From positions 1,240,001-1,304,000 of the forward strand of contig NZ_JBCFYD010000002.1 in assembly GCF_038594945.1 (NCBI RefSeq): a stretch of DNA of 64,000 nt, given 5' to 3'. Under the pieces are notes generated by a model. The model searched no databases. It had not been told where the DNA came from and saw only the letters and a list, made by a program, of their open reading frames with translations. The translations under genes and the position numbers were made by a program. This document shows, piece by piece, positions 35,858 through 46,161 of the stretch (within the stretch, counting starts at the first letter, position 1; the number at the start of each line of letters is the position of its first letter). The stretch comes from Fodinibius sp. Rm-B-1B1-1. GTDB lineage: Bacteria > Bacteroidota > Rhodothermia > Balneolales > Balneolaceae.

Positions 35858-36053
35858 CGTATAATACGTATGGTTACTATTAAACTTTTAAAAGTTGTTA
35901 ATCTTGTGCCGTGAATATAGGAATTTTGAGTTGTCTACTCGAAAAAAGATTTACTTCAAAAGTTTATCCACTTGTATTACGCTAAAAACTTCTTTATTCG
36001 AAGCTTGAACTCTGTTATCTTCACCAAAAATAAAACATCAAAACAAAGAACTT

Positions 36054-36329
36054 ATGTTTGTAGAACAGAAGAAACCAAAGGATTTTGACTGTGGTTACAA
36101 TTTAGATCGCATGATAAAATCACTTCCGCGTATTAAAGACGAAGATGAGCGCATTGAATATGCCAAACGTGCAGTGGGACTCATTAAGCAGAGCCATCCC
36201 AATTGGGTTGATGACAATGGAAAAAGCCAAGCAGCTTGGGAACACTTTTTCAAACTTGCTGATTACGATCCTAATGAATATGGTATCTACAATCCATTTA
36301 ATTCAGATGGAAATGACGATGCTCAGTAA
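36054..36329 (+). CDS. DUF4290-like small protein
   Basis: This 91-aa soluble protein resembles DUF4290 from Bacteroidota: a YGRN/YNLD-like start (DCGYNLDRMIKSLPRIKD), ERIEYAKRAVGLIKQSHPNW and WEHFFKLADYD. Members are usually longer, so this is a short version. The function is unknown. It is single, head to head with the cysteine synthase-like gene, and converges on the acetyltransferase gene. Confidence 0.7.
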   Translation: MFVEQKKPKDFDCGYNLDRMIKSLPRIKDEDERIEYAKRAVGLIKQSHPNWVDDNGKSQAAWEHFFKLADYDPNEYGIYNPFNSDGNDDAQ

Positions 36330-36340
36330 CCTTTGAGATA

Positions 36341-36886
36341 CTATGCTAAAACCGGGGCAACGGGTTCGGCTTTAAAATCGCTTTCCAATAAACTGAAGAT
36401 AAGCTTGTCGCAGTATTCCTCATCCTTTAACACATGCTCCCGGAGCTGTCCCTCCTGTTGAAAGCCAAGCTTCTCTACAGTTTCGATCCATGAGGTATTA
36501 AAATCAAATGCAGCGGCCCCTACCTTGTGCATCCCCTTTTCATTAAAACAAAGAGAAAGCACCATTTTTAGTGCCTCAGCCTCATATCCCTTTCCGGCAT
36601 AATCCCGATCGCCGATCGTACAGTTTACAAAGCACCGCTTATTGTATTTATCGATAGCATGGACATCTACGATACCGATTAACGTATTACTTTCAGATAA
36701 ATGGATCTCAAATAGCTCACTCGTTTTATTATCCGTATTAAGTACTGCTTTAATACGTTTCAAAAAAGCCTCAAAACTCTCATGCTGATGCGGATAATCA
36801 GAATCATAATAATTGAGCTCCTTGTCATTGTTCCATTTATAGTGAGTGGAAACATTCTCTAAATTAAATGCTTTGATCTGTACCAT
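36341..36886 (-). CDS. GNAT-family N-acetyltransferase
   Basis: This 181-aa protein of the RimJ/RimL type has strands with IGIVDVHAIDKYNKRCFVNCTIGDRDYAGKGYEAEALK, where GKGYEAEAL replaces the usual Q/RxxGxG/A acetyl-CoA loop. The C-terminal part, KVGAAAFDFNTSWIETVEKLGFQQEG, also fits. The substrate is unknown; proteins, aminoglycosides and polyamines are family options. It is a single gene, convergent with the DUF4290-like gene. Confidence 0.85.
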   Translation of the reverse strand: MVQIKAFNLENVSTHYKWNNDKELNYYDSDYPHQHESFEAFLKRIKAVLNTDNKTSELFEIHLSESNTLIGIVDVHAIDKYNKRCFVNCTIGDRDYAGKGYEAEALKMVLSLCFNEKGMHKVGAAAFDFNTSWIETVEKLGFQQEGQLREHVLKDEEYCDKLIFSLLESDFKAEPVAPVLA

Positions 36887-37102
36887 AGGACCTATCTAAA
36901 TTAAAGTAAGGGGATCACATACCTATTTTTTCGGCTAAACTTTGAAAATCTTAAGCTCAATAAGCCAGTTCATTGTAATTCGTGTGGCGCTATATCCTCT
37001 CTGCAGAATACCAAAAACCATCAATATGGATTATGGAAATTCTAATTTTCAATTTATATTGAAAGTTCTGAAAGCTGATATTGATCCACAGATTATATAT
37101 AC

Positions 37103-38560
37103 ATGACACACAAACAATTTTCAGAGGTGGCGGCTTCTTTGGATTCTCTTGCAGCCTCCAATAATTTTCATAACCTACAAGCTTTTCTATCGGAGCTCTT
37201 CGACAATTCCGATACACAATTTGCCAGTATTAGTTTTCCTATCGATACCATTGATCCTCTGGCCTTTTTGGAAATATGTTGGAAAGATGATGCTTTTCAA
37301 TATTACTGGGAAAAACCGAATGATGAGTTTGCCATTGCTGCCAGTGGGGCCCTCACTACAATTACAGCTAATGGTCCCAATCGATTTGAGGAAGTTAATC
37401 ATCAATTCCAGGCTATTCGCAACAAGACCGCCGAATATTCAGAGATAGAACACCCCAACTCAGGATTCTATCTGCTCGGTGGGTTCTCCTTCTTTGATAA
37501 GTTGAACAGTCCAAACTGGGATTCTTTCGCTCCCGCAACCTTTACCCTTCCGGAATGGATCATCATAAAAGATGGCAAATTCTCACTCGTTACTTTTACG
37601 GTTGATTTAGATACCTTTGATACAGCTAACGAATTAAATACTTATTTAAGCAATCAGCTTACACAGCTCGATCAGATCCTGGAGCAAGAGACCCAGAAAG
37701 CCAACAAAGAAAATGGGGGTTCAGATATAAATCCTTCACTACCCTCCAACAGATTTGACCATCAAAAATGGGTTAAATCTGTTTCAGAAGCCAAAGAATT
37801 GATCCGGGAAGATATATTTGAGAAAATCGTATTAGCCCGTCATCTCAGCTTTCCCAAAAATAACAATACAACCCCAACACAGGTCCTCAATAAGCTTCGG
37901 GAGCAATATATCAACTGTTATAACTTTTTGCTCCACCAGCCATCAGGAAAAACTTTTTTAGGTTCCACGCCCGAACGATTGGTCTCAGCACGTAATAAAC
38001 TACTCCTCACCGAAGCATTAGCCGGAAGCATCCGCCGGGGAACCACCGCGACTGAAGATACCCTCTTAGAGAAACAGCTGTCGGGCAACCGCAAAGACCA
38101 AGATGAACATAGCTTTGTTATAAAGGATATTGAGGAACGACTGGAACCATTCACCAATGATTTACAACGGCATGCCAGTCCCGATATCAAAAAACTATCA
38201 AACGTTCAGCACTTATATACCCCTATTCGGGCCCGACTTAACAGTGATTCCAACATTTTTGAAGTTATCGAGCAATTACATCCAACGCCCGCAGTAGGTG
38301 GTTACCCCTGGACCAAAGCCGAACCCTATATTAAAGAACTGGAACATTTTGAACGCGGCATGTACGCCGGACCCATTGGCTGGATTAATGCCAAAGGCGA
38401 TATTGAATTTGCCGTAAGCATCCGGAGTGCCCTGTTTAACAAAGACAACGTACATCTTTTTGCAGGATGCGGGATCGTAGAAGACTCCGATCCGGAAGCC
38501 GAATGGGAAGAAACAAATCTTAAATTGAAGCCCTTGCTTTCTGCCCTTCAATATGATTGA
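37103..38560 (+). CDS. menF: Isochorismate synthase (MenF-type)
   Basis: This 485-aa enzyme converts chorismate to isochorismate, the first committed step of classical menaquinone synthesis. The chorismate-binding domain covers residues 215-480: KIVLARHL, FLGSTPERLVS, AGSIRRG, the DEHSFVIKDIEERL helix and the C-terminal GCGIVEDSDPEAEWEETNLKL. The N-terminal 200 residues are less conserved. Its stop overlaps the menD start by 8 nt. Confidence 0.94.
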   Translation: MTHKQFSEVAASLDSLAASNNFHNLQAFLSELFDNSDTQFASISFPIDTIDPLAFLEICWKDDAFQYYWEKPNDEFAIAASGALTTITANGPNRFEEVNHQFQAIRNKTAEYSEIEHPNSGFYLLGGFSFFDKLNSPNWDSFAPATFTLPEWIIIKDGKFSLVTFTVDLDTFDTANELNTYLSNQLTQLDQILEQETQKANKENGGSDINPSLPSNRFDHQKWVKSVSEAKELIREDIFEKIVLARHLSFPKNNNTTPTQVLNKLREQYINCYNFLLHQPSGKTFLGSTPERLVSARNKLLLTEALAGSIRRGTTATEDTLLEKQLSGNRKDQDEHSFVIKDIEERLEPFTNDLQRHASPDIKKLSNVQHLYTPIRARLNSDSNIFEVIEQLHPTPAVGGYPWTKAEPYIKELEHFERGMYAGPIGWINAKGDIEFAVSIRSALFNKDNVHLFAGCGIVEDSDPEAEWEETNLKLKPLLSALQYD

Positions 38561-40259
38561 ATCACACCAAGGTAATATTGCCTTACGCTGGGCAAACACG
38601 TTTTTCAAACACCTTTCAAGTTCGGGAGTGCAACACGTCGTTATCTCTCCAGGCTCCCGTTCAACACCCCTGACATTAGCGGCGGCCATAAATCCAAGGT
38701 TAAAAAAGCAGGTTATTTTGGATGAGCGATCAGCTGCATTTACCGCTCTGGGGATAGGCAAAGCCACCAATATGCCGGCCGCGCTAATCTGCACATCAGG
38801 AACAGCATTAGCCAATTATCATCCCGCAGTTATTGAAGCCCGACAATCCGGAGTTCCCCTTATTTTAGCAACCGCCGATCGTCCCCCTCATTTGCATGCA
38901 ACCGGTGCTAACCAAGCAATCGACCAGCTTAAAATTTTCGGGGATTATCCAGTTTTTTTTCAGAACGTGGGCGAACCTCAAACTGGAGATAAAGATATAA
39001 AACGCCTTCGGATGCTGGCTCAACAATCTGTTTCTATCTCCCGAGAAAAACGGGGACCGGTTCACCTCAACTTTCCATTTCGTAAGCCACTTGAACCTAC
39101 TACAGATTACCAGCAAAAAATTCAGCAGGAGTATATAAAAAGTAATGATGATTCTGAAGGGCATACTCCGGAGGTCTCAACGGGGATCACTTTAGATGAC
39201 TCCTTTCAACAACAGATTTCATCCGCTCAAAAACCGCTGATTATAGTAGGGCCACTGGCCCCAGGTGATGATACCACCTCCATTGTAGAACTGGCGAATA
39301 AGATAAATGCCCCTATTCTGTCAGAGCCATCTATTTCATCACAACAAGTAATACATAGCTTCGCGGGATTTTTGCGCAATGAGAGTTTGCGAACTCAACT
39401 TGCCCCAGATATGATCCTCCGCTTTGGCTTTCAACCGACTGACAAAAGCCTGGAACTTGCATTAGACCAATGGTCACCCAACCATCACGTTCATTTTGCC
39501 AGTACAACCTCCTGGCAAGATGCCACCTTATCCAATAGTCAACGTATCGCATGGATGGGTAAGAAATTCAGCACCACCGGTATTTCTTCTCAAACAAAAT
39601 CTCAATGGAGCAACCAATGGAAAGATGCAGCAAAACAGTTTGCCTCTCATTATAGAAACATCATTTCGCAGAAAAATACGCTTACCGATGGCGTTATCTA
39701 CCACCGGCTGACGCCTCAGCTTACGGATCAACATTTTGTGATGGCATCAAACTCTTTTCCCGCCCGCGACATTCATTTATTTGGAGAACAAGCATCAAAC
39801 ATCCCGCTTTTTGTAAACCGGGGCGCCAGTGGTATCGATGGAATTACTTCTACAGCTATGGGTATTAGCCGCGGACTTCAAAAGTCAGGAGTACTTTTCA
39901 CCGGCGACTTGGCTTTTTTACATGATACCAATGCCCTGCTCAATCATAGAAATATGGAGCAGTCGCTTGCCATAGTTGTGATCAATAATAACGGCGGATC
40001 TATCTTTCGAATGCTACCCATTGCCAACAATCAAAAACATTTCGAAACCTATTTTGAAACACCTCAACAAGCAAATATAAACAAGCTCGCTGAGACGTAT
40101 GACATCCCTTACCATTCGGTTGAAACTATTTCTGCTCTCAACAAAATAGATTTGCCAGAATTCTTATCTACTAATCATGGATTATCAATTCTGGAATGTA
40201 AAACCAATCCCGATGCTTCCATGGAATTGCGCAAAAAACTCTGGGATTTTCAGCCATGA
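38553..40259 (+). CDS. menD: SEPHCHC synthase MenD
   Basis: This 568-aa TPP enzyme joins 2-oxoglutarate-derived succinic semialdehyde to isochorismate. The N-terminal domain has VISPGSRSTPLTLAA and an ICTSGTALANYHPAV loop. The C-terminal TPP domain has GDLAFLHDTNAL and VVINNNGGSIFRMLP. The gene overlaps menF by 8 nt and menH by 4 nt (ATGA), so the three are translationally coupled. Confidence 0.96.
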   Translation: MIESHQGNIALRWANTFFKHLSSSGVQHVVISPGSRSTPLTLAAAINPRLKKQVILDERSAAFTALGIGKATNMPAALICTSGTALANYHPAVIEARQSGVPLILATADRPPHLHATGANQAIDQLKIFGDYPVFFQNVGEPQTGDKDIKRLRMLAQQSVSISREKRGPVHLNFPFRKPLEPTTDYQQKIQQEYIKSNDDSEGHTPEVSTGITLDDSFQQQISSAQKPLIIVGPLAPGDDTTSIVELANKINAPILSEPSISSQQVIHSFAGFLRNESLRTQLAPDMILRFGFQPTDKSLELALDQWSPNHHVHFASTTSWQDATLSNSQRIAWMGKKFSTTGISSQTKSQWSNQWKDAAKQFASHYRNIISQKNTLTDGVIYHRLTPQLTDQHFVMASNSFPARDIHLFGEQASNIPLFVNRGASGIDGITSTAMGISRGLQKSGVLFTGDLAFLHDTNALLNHRNMEQSLAIVVINNNGGSIFRMLPIANNQKHFETYFETPQQANINKLAETYDIPYHSVETISALNKIDLPEFLSTNHGLSILECKTNPDASMELRKKLWDFQP

Positions 40260-41071
40260 AATATATCACCGTTAACAATCAGCAATATGCTTTAGCGATT
40301 CATCAACAGGATAATTCTCTACCCTACCTATTGATGCTGCACGGTTTCATGGGTGATCGGCGGGTGTTTAACCATCTAATCGACGACCTTAGCAATTTTT
40401 GTAATCCAGTAACCATCGATTTATTGGGATTCGGGAAAACCGCTAAACCTACTTCCCAAAATCGATATCGAGAAAAGTATCAGGTAGCTGATCTTTACTC
40501 TTTGATTCAACAACTTAATTATAAACCACTCTATCTTTACGGCTACAGCATGGGGGGACGCTTGGCACTTCATATCGTATCTCAACATGTCCAATTATTT
40601 AAAGGATTAATTTTAGAAAGCACCAACTGTGGAATTGTTGATCCAAAGGAACGAAAAAAGCGCCAGAAGATTGATGCTGAACGAGCTGAATCTATCACTA
40701 ATGATTTCAAAGCATTTTTATCAGACTGGAAGAAACTCGATCTTTTTGCATCGCCAATACGGCCAGATAAATCGCTGACTCAAAAATATTATCAAATCCA
40801 ATCTGAACAATCGCCCTCGGCTCTCGCAGCTTCATTACAAGGATTTGGTACGGGATCGATGACACCAATTTGTGATCATCTCCCTAACATAAAACTACCT
40901 ACGCTTTTAATTGCCGGATCGGCCGACGAAAAATATCAACACATTAATCAACATTTGTCCAAACAACTGCCAAATGCTACCTTTTCGTCTATCAAGGCGG
41001 GACATCGCATCCACCTCGACAACCCTCAAGCTTTGGAATCGGAGCTACAAAATTTTTTGACAAAATTATAA
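40256..41071 (+). CDS. menH: SHCHC synthase-like alpha/beta hydrolase (MenH)
   Basis: This 271-aa alpha/beta hydrolase has the oxyanion loop [11 protein letters not shown], nucleophile elbow [10 protein letters not shown] (Ser near residue 98) and C-terminal His in [11 protein letters not shown]. Position after menD with a 4-nt overlap, and the family layout, support the MenH step: removal of pyruvate from SEPHCHC. Alpha/beta hydrolases are hard to assign by sequence alone, so context carries much of the call. Confidence 0.85.
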   Translation: MKYITVNNQQYALAIHQQDNSLPYLLMLHGFMGDRRVFNHLIDDLSNFCNPVTIDLLGFGKTAKPTSQNRYREKYQVADLYSLIQQLNYKPLYLYGYSMGGRLALHIVSQHVQLFKGLILESTNCGIVDPKERKKRQKIDAERAESITNDFKAFLSDWKKLDLFASPIRPDKSLTQKYYQIQSEQSPSALAASLQGFGTGSMTPICDHLPNIKLPTLLIAGSADEKYQHINQHLSKQLPNATFSSIKAGHRIHLDNPQALESELQNFLTKL

Positions 41072-41097
41072 CTCACTACTCAATATTCACGACTATT

Positions 41098-41931
41098 ATG
41101 AACTGGAAAACCGTCAATGAATACGAAGATATCACTTTTAAAAAGTCCAACGGCGTAGCACGTATTGCGATTAATCGCCCTGAACTCCGCAATGCTTTTC
41201 GTCCTAAAACGCTTTTTGAATTGCAAGATGCCTTTATGGATGTCCGGGAAGATTCCAGCATTGGAGTCGTACTACTCACGGGTGAAGGCCCATCCCCTAA
41301 AGATGGTAAATGGGCATTTTGTTCAGGTGGAGATCAAAACGTGCGCGGCAAGGCCGGTTATAAAGATGACGCCGGAACACCTCGGCTAAATGTACTCGAC
41401 TTACAGCGCCTTATCCGCTTTATGGGCAAAGTGGTTATCTGTGTGGTACCAGGCTGGGCCGTTGGGGGCGGACATAGCCTCCATGTGGTTTGTGACCTCA
41501 CAATCGCCAGTAAAGAGCACGCTATCTTTAAACAAACTGATGCCGATGTTGCCAGCTTTGATGGTGGCTTTGGCTCGGCTCTATTGGCCCGACAAGTGGG
41601 ACAAAAGAAAGCGCGCGAAATCTTTTTCTTAGGTCGAGACTACTCCGCACAAGAGGCCTATGATATGGGGATGGTGAATGCAGTCGTTCCTCACGATGAG
41701 CTGGAAGAAACAGCCTACCAATGGGCACAGGAAATTCTTGAAAAAAGTCCTACTGCTATTCGCATGATTAAATATGCTTTTAACCTCGTTGATGACGGTA
41801 TGGTCGGTCAACAAGTATTTTCCGGTGAAGCTACACGGCTGGCTTATATGACCGACGAGGCTGCCGAAGGCCGCGACGCCTTCCTCGAAAAGCGCAAACC
41901 CAACTGGGATGATTATCCCTGGATTGGGTAG
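41098..41931 (+). CDS. menB: DHNA-CoA synthase MenB
   Basis: This 277-aa crotonase-fold enzyme closes the naphthoate ring from O-succinylbenzoyl-CoA. It shows [30 protein letters not shown], the oxyanion-hole [16 protein letters not shown] and SFDGGFGS. The C-terminal WNDD-like tail (KPNWDDYPW) also matches MenB. It lies 26 nt after menH. menC, menE, menA and ubiE-like genes are not in the window. Confidence 0.95.
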   Translation: MNWKTVNEYEDITFKKSNGVARIAINRPELRNAFRPKTLFELQDAFMDVREDSSIGVVLLTGEGPSPKDGKWAFCSGGDQNVRGKAGYKDDAGTPRLNVLDLQRLIRFMGKVVICVVPGWAVGGGHSLHVVCDLTIASKEHAIFKQTDADVASFDGGFGSALLARQVGQKKAREIFFLGRDYSAQEAYDMGMVNAVVPHDELEETAYQWAQEILEKSPTAIRMIKYAFNLVDDGMVGQQVFSGEATRLAYMTDEAAEGRDAFLEKRKPNWDDYPWIG

Positions 41932-41995
41932 TTTGACCACTAAAGCATTAAACTCATTAAATTCCAAAGTATCCTAAAGCTAATGTGCAGCTACC

Positions 41996-42068
41996 GTGTC
42001 ATCCTGAACTCGTTTCAGAATCTATGGAGTATATGATTTAAGATGCTAAAATAAATCCAGCATGACAC
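41996..42068. repeat. Imperfect palindromic element between menB and nrdJ
   Basis: Terminal arms GTGTCATCCTG (41996-42006) and CCAGCATGACAC (42057-42068) match as inverted repeats except for a base or two. Inside the left part is a second hairpin, CTGAAC/TTTCAG. The phrase TGTCATCCTGAAC..GTTTCAG is typical of short dispersed intergenic palindromes (REP-like) in many genomes. Only one copy is in this window, so dispersion is unproven. Confidence 0.5.
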
Positions 42069-42092
42069 TGCCTTAAAATATTAGCCTATAAA

Positions 42093-42126
42093 AAAAGCCC
42101 GCTGCATAACACAGCGGGCTTTTGCA
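42093..42126. terminator. Bidirectional terminator between menB and nrdJ
   Basis: AAAAGCCCGCTG (42093-42104) pairs perfectly with CAGCGGGCTTTT (42112-42123), with A runs before and T runs after. It can end both the rightward men genes and the leftward ribonucleotide reductase gene. Confidence 0.93.
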
Positions 42127-42152
42127 ATTGAGGTATTTAGCCTTAGTAATAT

Positions 42153-45100
42153 TTATGAGCAACCAGTGGTTGATCCACAAGTAATACACTTCTGACAGGT
42201 TCCATTACGGACCATTGTCATACTACCGCACTCAGGGCAAGAATCACCAGTATAACCCAGTTCCTTGGCCTTTTCGTAGTCACTCTGGTAGCTGTCATCA
42301 TCAGCTGCAGCTTGTGCCTGTTTCGTCGGTTGCGATTCAACTACTGTTTCAGGTTGATCAGCACTATCATCCGGCTTATTTGCCGGATTCTTTGAACGAT
42401 CAGAACGCTGTTTTTCTTCTTCGGATGGTCGCATTTTGCGCGACATGATATCCTCTGCAGGAACATGCGCCAAATCATCTCGACCGAGATACGTAACAGC
42501 AAGCTCACGGAAAATATAATCAATCACCGAAGTCGTCATTTTCACATGCGGACTTCCGCTAACGGTTCCACTGGGCTCAAACTTGGTAAATGTAAAGGCA
42601 TCAACGAACTCTTCGAGCGGTACACCGTGCTGCAAGCCAAGTGAAATTGCAATGGCAAAACAGTTCGTGAGGCTACGGAACGCAGCTCCTTCACGGTGCA
42701 TATCCAAGAAGATTTCACCAAGTTGGCCGTTTTCGTATTCACCTGTTCGCAAGTATACACTCTGTCCGCCAATCTTCACCTTTTGAGTATAACCGTTTCG
42801 ACGACTTGGAAGGCGTTTGCGATCAGCTACGTATTTGTGGACAATACGCTCAGCCGTTTCCACAACTTTGTCTTGCTGTGCCTTCGTTTCCTCGTCCAGA
42901 TCTTCTTCATCCAGATCTTCAAACACATCACTCAGGCTATTCAATGGTTGACTCAACTTAGAGCCATCACGATACAACGCATTCGCCTTCAGCATCAGCT
43001 CCCAGGAATCCATATAAGCATCCTTAAAGTCCTCAACTGTTGCCTCATTAGGCAAGTTAATAGTCTTAGAAATGGCACCCGATACGAACGGTTGCGCGGC
43101 TGCCATCATCCGAATATGTCCCTTTGGCTTAATGTAGCGCGTACCAATACGTCCACAACGATTTGCACAGTCAAATACTGGCAAATGCTCGTCTTTTAGG
43201 TGCGGAGCACCCTCTACTGTCATCGTACCACATACGTAATCATTAGCCTCCTGTATCTCCTCTTTGGAAAACCCAAGATGCTTAAGGACATCAAACTGTG
43301 GATTACCCAACTGTTCATCAGAAATGTCGAGTACTTCCTTGCAGAAATCTTCGCCAAGGGTCCACTGGTTGAAGGCAAACTTGACTTCAAAACTACTTGG
43401 CAGCGCTTCTTCAATGGCTTCAAGCTGTTTGTCACCAAAACCTTTTTCGCGGAGACTTTCCTCGTTGATATGTGGGCAGCCGTCCAACGAACCATGTCCT
43501 TTAGCGTAATTAATAATTTCCTCACGTTCCTTGGGACTATATCCAAGATTTTGCAGCGCTTTGGGCACACATTGGTTAATAATCTTAAAGTGTCCACCGC
43601 CAGCAAGTTTCTTAAACTTCACCAGAGCAAAATCTGGTTCAATTCCCGTGGTATCACAATCCATCACCAAACCAATGGTACCGGTTGGTGCAATCACCGT
43701 AACCTGCGCATTACGATAGCCATGCTTCTCACCCATCTTTACGGCTTCATCAGAATCTTTTCGCGCCGCCTTCAACAAGTTATCGGGACATTCATTGGCA
43801 TCAATGCCCATCGGCTTCACGGTGAGATCTTCATACTCTTCGGGATCTGCATTATAGGCCGCACGTTTGTGGTTACGGACTACTTTCAGCATCGGCTCTT
43901 TATTTGCCTCAAACCGCTCAAACGTTCCAAGATCCTCAGCCATCTCGGCACTGGTCTTGTACGCATTCATGTGGATAATACTCATCAATCCACCGGCAAT
44001 AGCACATCCCTCATCGCTGTCATACGGAACGCCCTGTACCATCAGTGCAGCACCCAGGTTGGCAAAGCCAAGTCCAAGCGTACGGTACTTGTAGGAAAGG
44101 TCGGCAATTTCTTTGGATGGGAACTGAGCCATCAATACTGATATTTCCAGCACCACCGTCCAAATTCGCGACGCATTTCGTAGCGATTCCACATCAAATT
44201 CCTGGCACTCATCCGTCTTGAAATACTTCATCAAGTTGAGTGACGCAAGATTGCAGGCTGTATTATCTAAGAACATATACTCTGAGCACGGATTACTACC
44301 GTTAATCGGTCCGTCGTTGGGACATGTATGCCACTCATTAATTGTATCGTGATACTGTGCTCCCGGATCGGCGCAAGCCCATGCGGCATTAGCAATATCA
44401 TCCCAAAGTTCACGGGCTGGCATCGACTTGCACGGCTTGGGCTCACGTCCTTCCTCGGCCGCTTTCCGCTTTTCTGTTCTCCAGTACAGATCCCATTCGC
44501 CGTCTTCTTTTACGGCCTTCATAAACTTATTGGGGATACGAACAGAGTTATTCGAATTTTGTCCACTTACCGTACGATAGGCCTCAGAATCCCAATCCGT
44601 ATCATAGGTTTCAAATTCCAGATCAGTAAACCCTTGCTCTGCCAGCTGAACCACACGCTCTATATAGTTGAGTGGAACCTGATCTTGCTTGGCTTCTTTT
44701 ATTGCTCGGCCAAGCTCTTTGTTCTTAACAGGATCACGACTGACGGCACCGTTGAAAGTACGGCCATCAATCTCAACCGGCTTGTTACACAACTTAATAA
44801 TTTTCTTGAGATGTTTCTCCAGTACCTTCGATCCGGTAACCATAGAAGCGACTTTTCGCTCCTCTTTCACCTTCCAATTGATATACTCCTCAATATCAGG
44901 ATGGTCCAGATCAAGCGTAACCATCTTGGCAGCACGTCGTGTGGTACCACCAGACTTAATAGCGCCGGCGGCTTTATCACCAATTTTGAGGAAACTCATC
45001 AATCCGGAAGAACGTCCGCCACCACTCAATGGCTCACCTTCACCGCGGACCTTCGAAAAGTTACTACCCGTGCCGGATCCATATTTAAAGAGGCGTGCTT

Positions 45101-45770
45101 CACGAACCCACAAATCCATAATACCGCCCTCGTTTACGAGGTTGTCATCAATACTCTGGATAAAGCAAGCATGCGGCTGTGGATGCGAATACGCATCTTC
45201 GGACTTGGTCAATTCGCCTGTTTTGCCATCAACATAATAGTGTCCTTGGGATGGTCCGTTAATTCCATAGGCCCAATGTAAACCGGTATTAAACCACTGG
45301 GGACTATTAGGTGCAGCCATCTGATTGGCAAGCATATAACGGAGCTCATCATAAAATACTTTTGCAGCCTCTTCAGAATCGAAATAATCGTGTTTCCAAC
45401 CCCAATACGTCCAACAACCTGCCAGACGATGGAATACCTGGCGACTGTCGTACTCTCCGCCATAAAAATCATCCTCGTCAATACCTTCTTTTTTCATGGC
45501 TTTTTCGTCAGCCTCTGAACGCTGAAGCCATTCCGGCACCCCTTTTTCTTTTACCTTTTTCGTAATCTGAGGCACACCGGCTTTACGGAAATACTTTTGA
45601 GCAATTACATCGGTTGATACCTGCGACCAACTTTCAGGTACAATTAGCTCGTCCATCTTAAAAACAATCGAACCATCGGGATTTTTAATTTCCGACTTTC
45701 GACTGACAAAGTTCATATCTCCGTATGGGCTGTCCCACTTCTCTTGTGTATAAAAACGTGAAAATTTCAT
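42153..45770 (-). CDS. nrdJ: Adenosylcobalamin-dependent class II ribonucleotide reductase
   Basis: This 1205-aa enzyme makes deoxyribonucleotides, using a B12-generated thiyl radical. The early region has [22 protein letters not shown]; the barrel has [20 protein letters not shown] and, later, [19 protein letters not shown]. Glycyl-radical and diiron ligand features of class III and I enzymes are absent. The C-terminus has a Cys-rich tail (CPECGS...CQKCITCG), typical of long NrdJ forms, which may bind zinc and re-reduce the active site. It is a single leftward gene next to the B12-uptake genes. A GGAG lies about 12 nt before the ATG. Confidence 0.96.
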   Translation of the reverse strand: MKFSRFYTQEKWDSPYGDMNFVSRKSEIKNPDGSIVFKMDELIVPESWSQVSTDVIAQKYFRKAGVPQITKKVKEKGVPEWLQRSEADEKAMKKEGIDEDDFYGGEYDSRQVFHRLAGCWTYWGWKHDYFDSEEAAKVFYDELRYMLANQMAAPNSPQWFNTGLHWAYGINGPSQGHYYVDGKTGELTKSEDAYSHPQPHACFIQSIDDNLVNEGGIMDLWVREARLFKYGSGTGSNFSKVRGEGEPLSGGGRSSGLMSFLKIGDKAAGAIKSGGTTRRAAKMVTLDLDHPDIEEYINWKVKEERKVASMVTGSKVLEKHLKKIIKLCNKPVEIDGRTFNGAVSRDPVKNKELGRAIKEAKQDQVPLNYIERVVQLAEQGFTDLEFETYDTDWDSEAYRTVSGQNSNNSVRIPNKFMKAVKEDGEWDLYWRTEKRKAAEEGREPKPCKSMPARELWDDIANAAWACADPGAQYHDTINEWHTCPNDGPINGSNPCSEYMFLDNTACNLASLNLMKYFKTDECQEFDVESLRNASRIWTVVLEISVLMAQFPSKEIADLSYKYRTLGLGFANLGAALMVQGVPYDSDEGCAIAGGLMSIIHMNAYKTSAEMAEDLGTFERFEANKEPMLKVVRNHKRAAYNADPEEYEDLTVKPMGIDANECPDNLLKAARKDSDEAVKMGEKHGYRNAQVTVIAPTGTIGLVMDCDTTGIEPDFALVKFKKLAGGGHFKIINQCVPKALQNLGYSPKEREEIINYAKGHGSLDGCPHINEESLREKGFGDKQLEAIEEALPSSFEVKFAFNQWTLGEDFCKEVLDISDEQLGNPQFDVLKHLGFSKEEIQEANDYVCGTMTVEGAPHLKDEHLPVFDCANRCGRIGTRYIKPKGHIRMMAAAQPFVSGAISKTINLPNEATVEDFKDAYMDSWELMLKANALYRDGSKLSQPLNSLSDVFEDLDEEDLDEETKAQQDKVVETAERIVHKYVADRKRLPSRRNGYTQKVKIGGQSVYLRTGEYENGQLGEIFLDMHREGAAFRSLTNCFAIAISLGLQHGVPLEEFVDAFTFTKFEPSGTVSGSPHVKMTTSVIDYIFRELAVTYLGRDDLAHVPAEDIMSRKMRPSEEEKQRSDRSKNPANKPDDSADQPETVVESQPTKQAQAAADDDSYQSDYEKAKELGYTGDSCPECGSMTMVRNGTCQKCITCGSTTGCS

Positions 45771-45901
45771 ATAGCTAACTCCGGTTTATTTAAAAAATTA
45801 TATCAATTTGGTAGGTACTGAAAAGCAGTAATGATGTCTCTTTATTCCATCAATTAAATATAATGGACTGGTACTTTGGAGCAAGTCAAAAAGGCAAAAA
45901 C

Positions 45902-45997
45902 TTTTCCACAAAAAGCCAGAGTTATCCACATTGAAAACGGGTTGGGAGAATATTTTTTCGAAAAATCCAGCCGTATTTTAAAACGGGTTGTGGATAA
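45902..45997. promoter_or_regulatory. DnaA-box cluster upstream of nrdJ
   Basis: The 391-nt gap between nrdJ and the propeller gene contains two perfect DnaA boxes in opposite orientation: TTATCCACA at 45922-45930 and its complement TGTGGATAA at 45989-45997. A one-mismatch box, TTTTCCACA, lies at 45902-45910. Between them, AAAACGGGTTG occurs twice (45934-45944 and 45980-45990), around a 12-bp palindrome TTTTTCGAAAAA (45954-45965). The cluster lies 130-230 nt upstream of the nrdJ start. DnaA controls nrdAB in E. coli, so a similar role is plausible. A replication origin is less likely with so few boxes. Confidence 0.6.
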
Positions 45998-46069
45998 CTT
46001 TAAATTTACCTTGATAAGCAGTTACAACGAAGAGAAATCAAGACTTGGCCAAATACTCAAACCAATAGA

Positions 46070-46116
46070 CAAAATAAAAAAACACAGTACTCTTTTGATG
46101 ATAAAGAGCACTGTGT
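46070..46116 (-). terminator. Terminator of the BtuB/BtuG-like unit
   Basis: On the minus strand the stem ACACAGT-x-CTCTTT / AAAGAG-x-ACTGTGT (46082-46095 with 46103-46116, one mismatch) has a 7-nt loop and is followed by a T-rich tract. It lies 46 nt after the stop of the propeller gene. Confidence 0.9.
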
Positions 46117-46161
46117 CTGATATAATTTAAAATCCAATCTTAAATTAAAATTGAACTCTCC

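Noticed and set aside
43200-44141. 313-aa open frame antisense to nrdJ (also 44328-45281)
   Set aside because: Both frames lie fully inside a highly conserved enzyme gene on the other strand and give unnatural, Cys/His/Ile-rich products. They are by-products of codon bias.
45902-45997. Chromosomal replication origin
   Set aside because: Only two perfect boxes and one near match are seen. There is no long AT-rich unwinding stretch with repeats, and no dnaA, dnaN or parAB neighbour.
45876-46130. 84-aa rightward ORF between nrdJ and the propeller gene
   Set aside because: It needs a TTG start, overlaps the DnaA boxes, the direct repeats and the leftward terminator, and its product has no domain-like pattern. 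The DNA features explain the region better.
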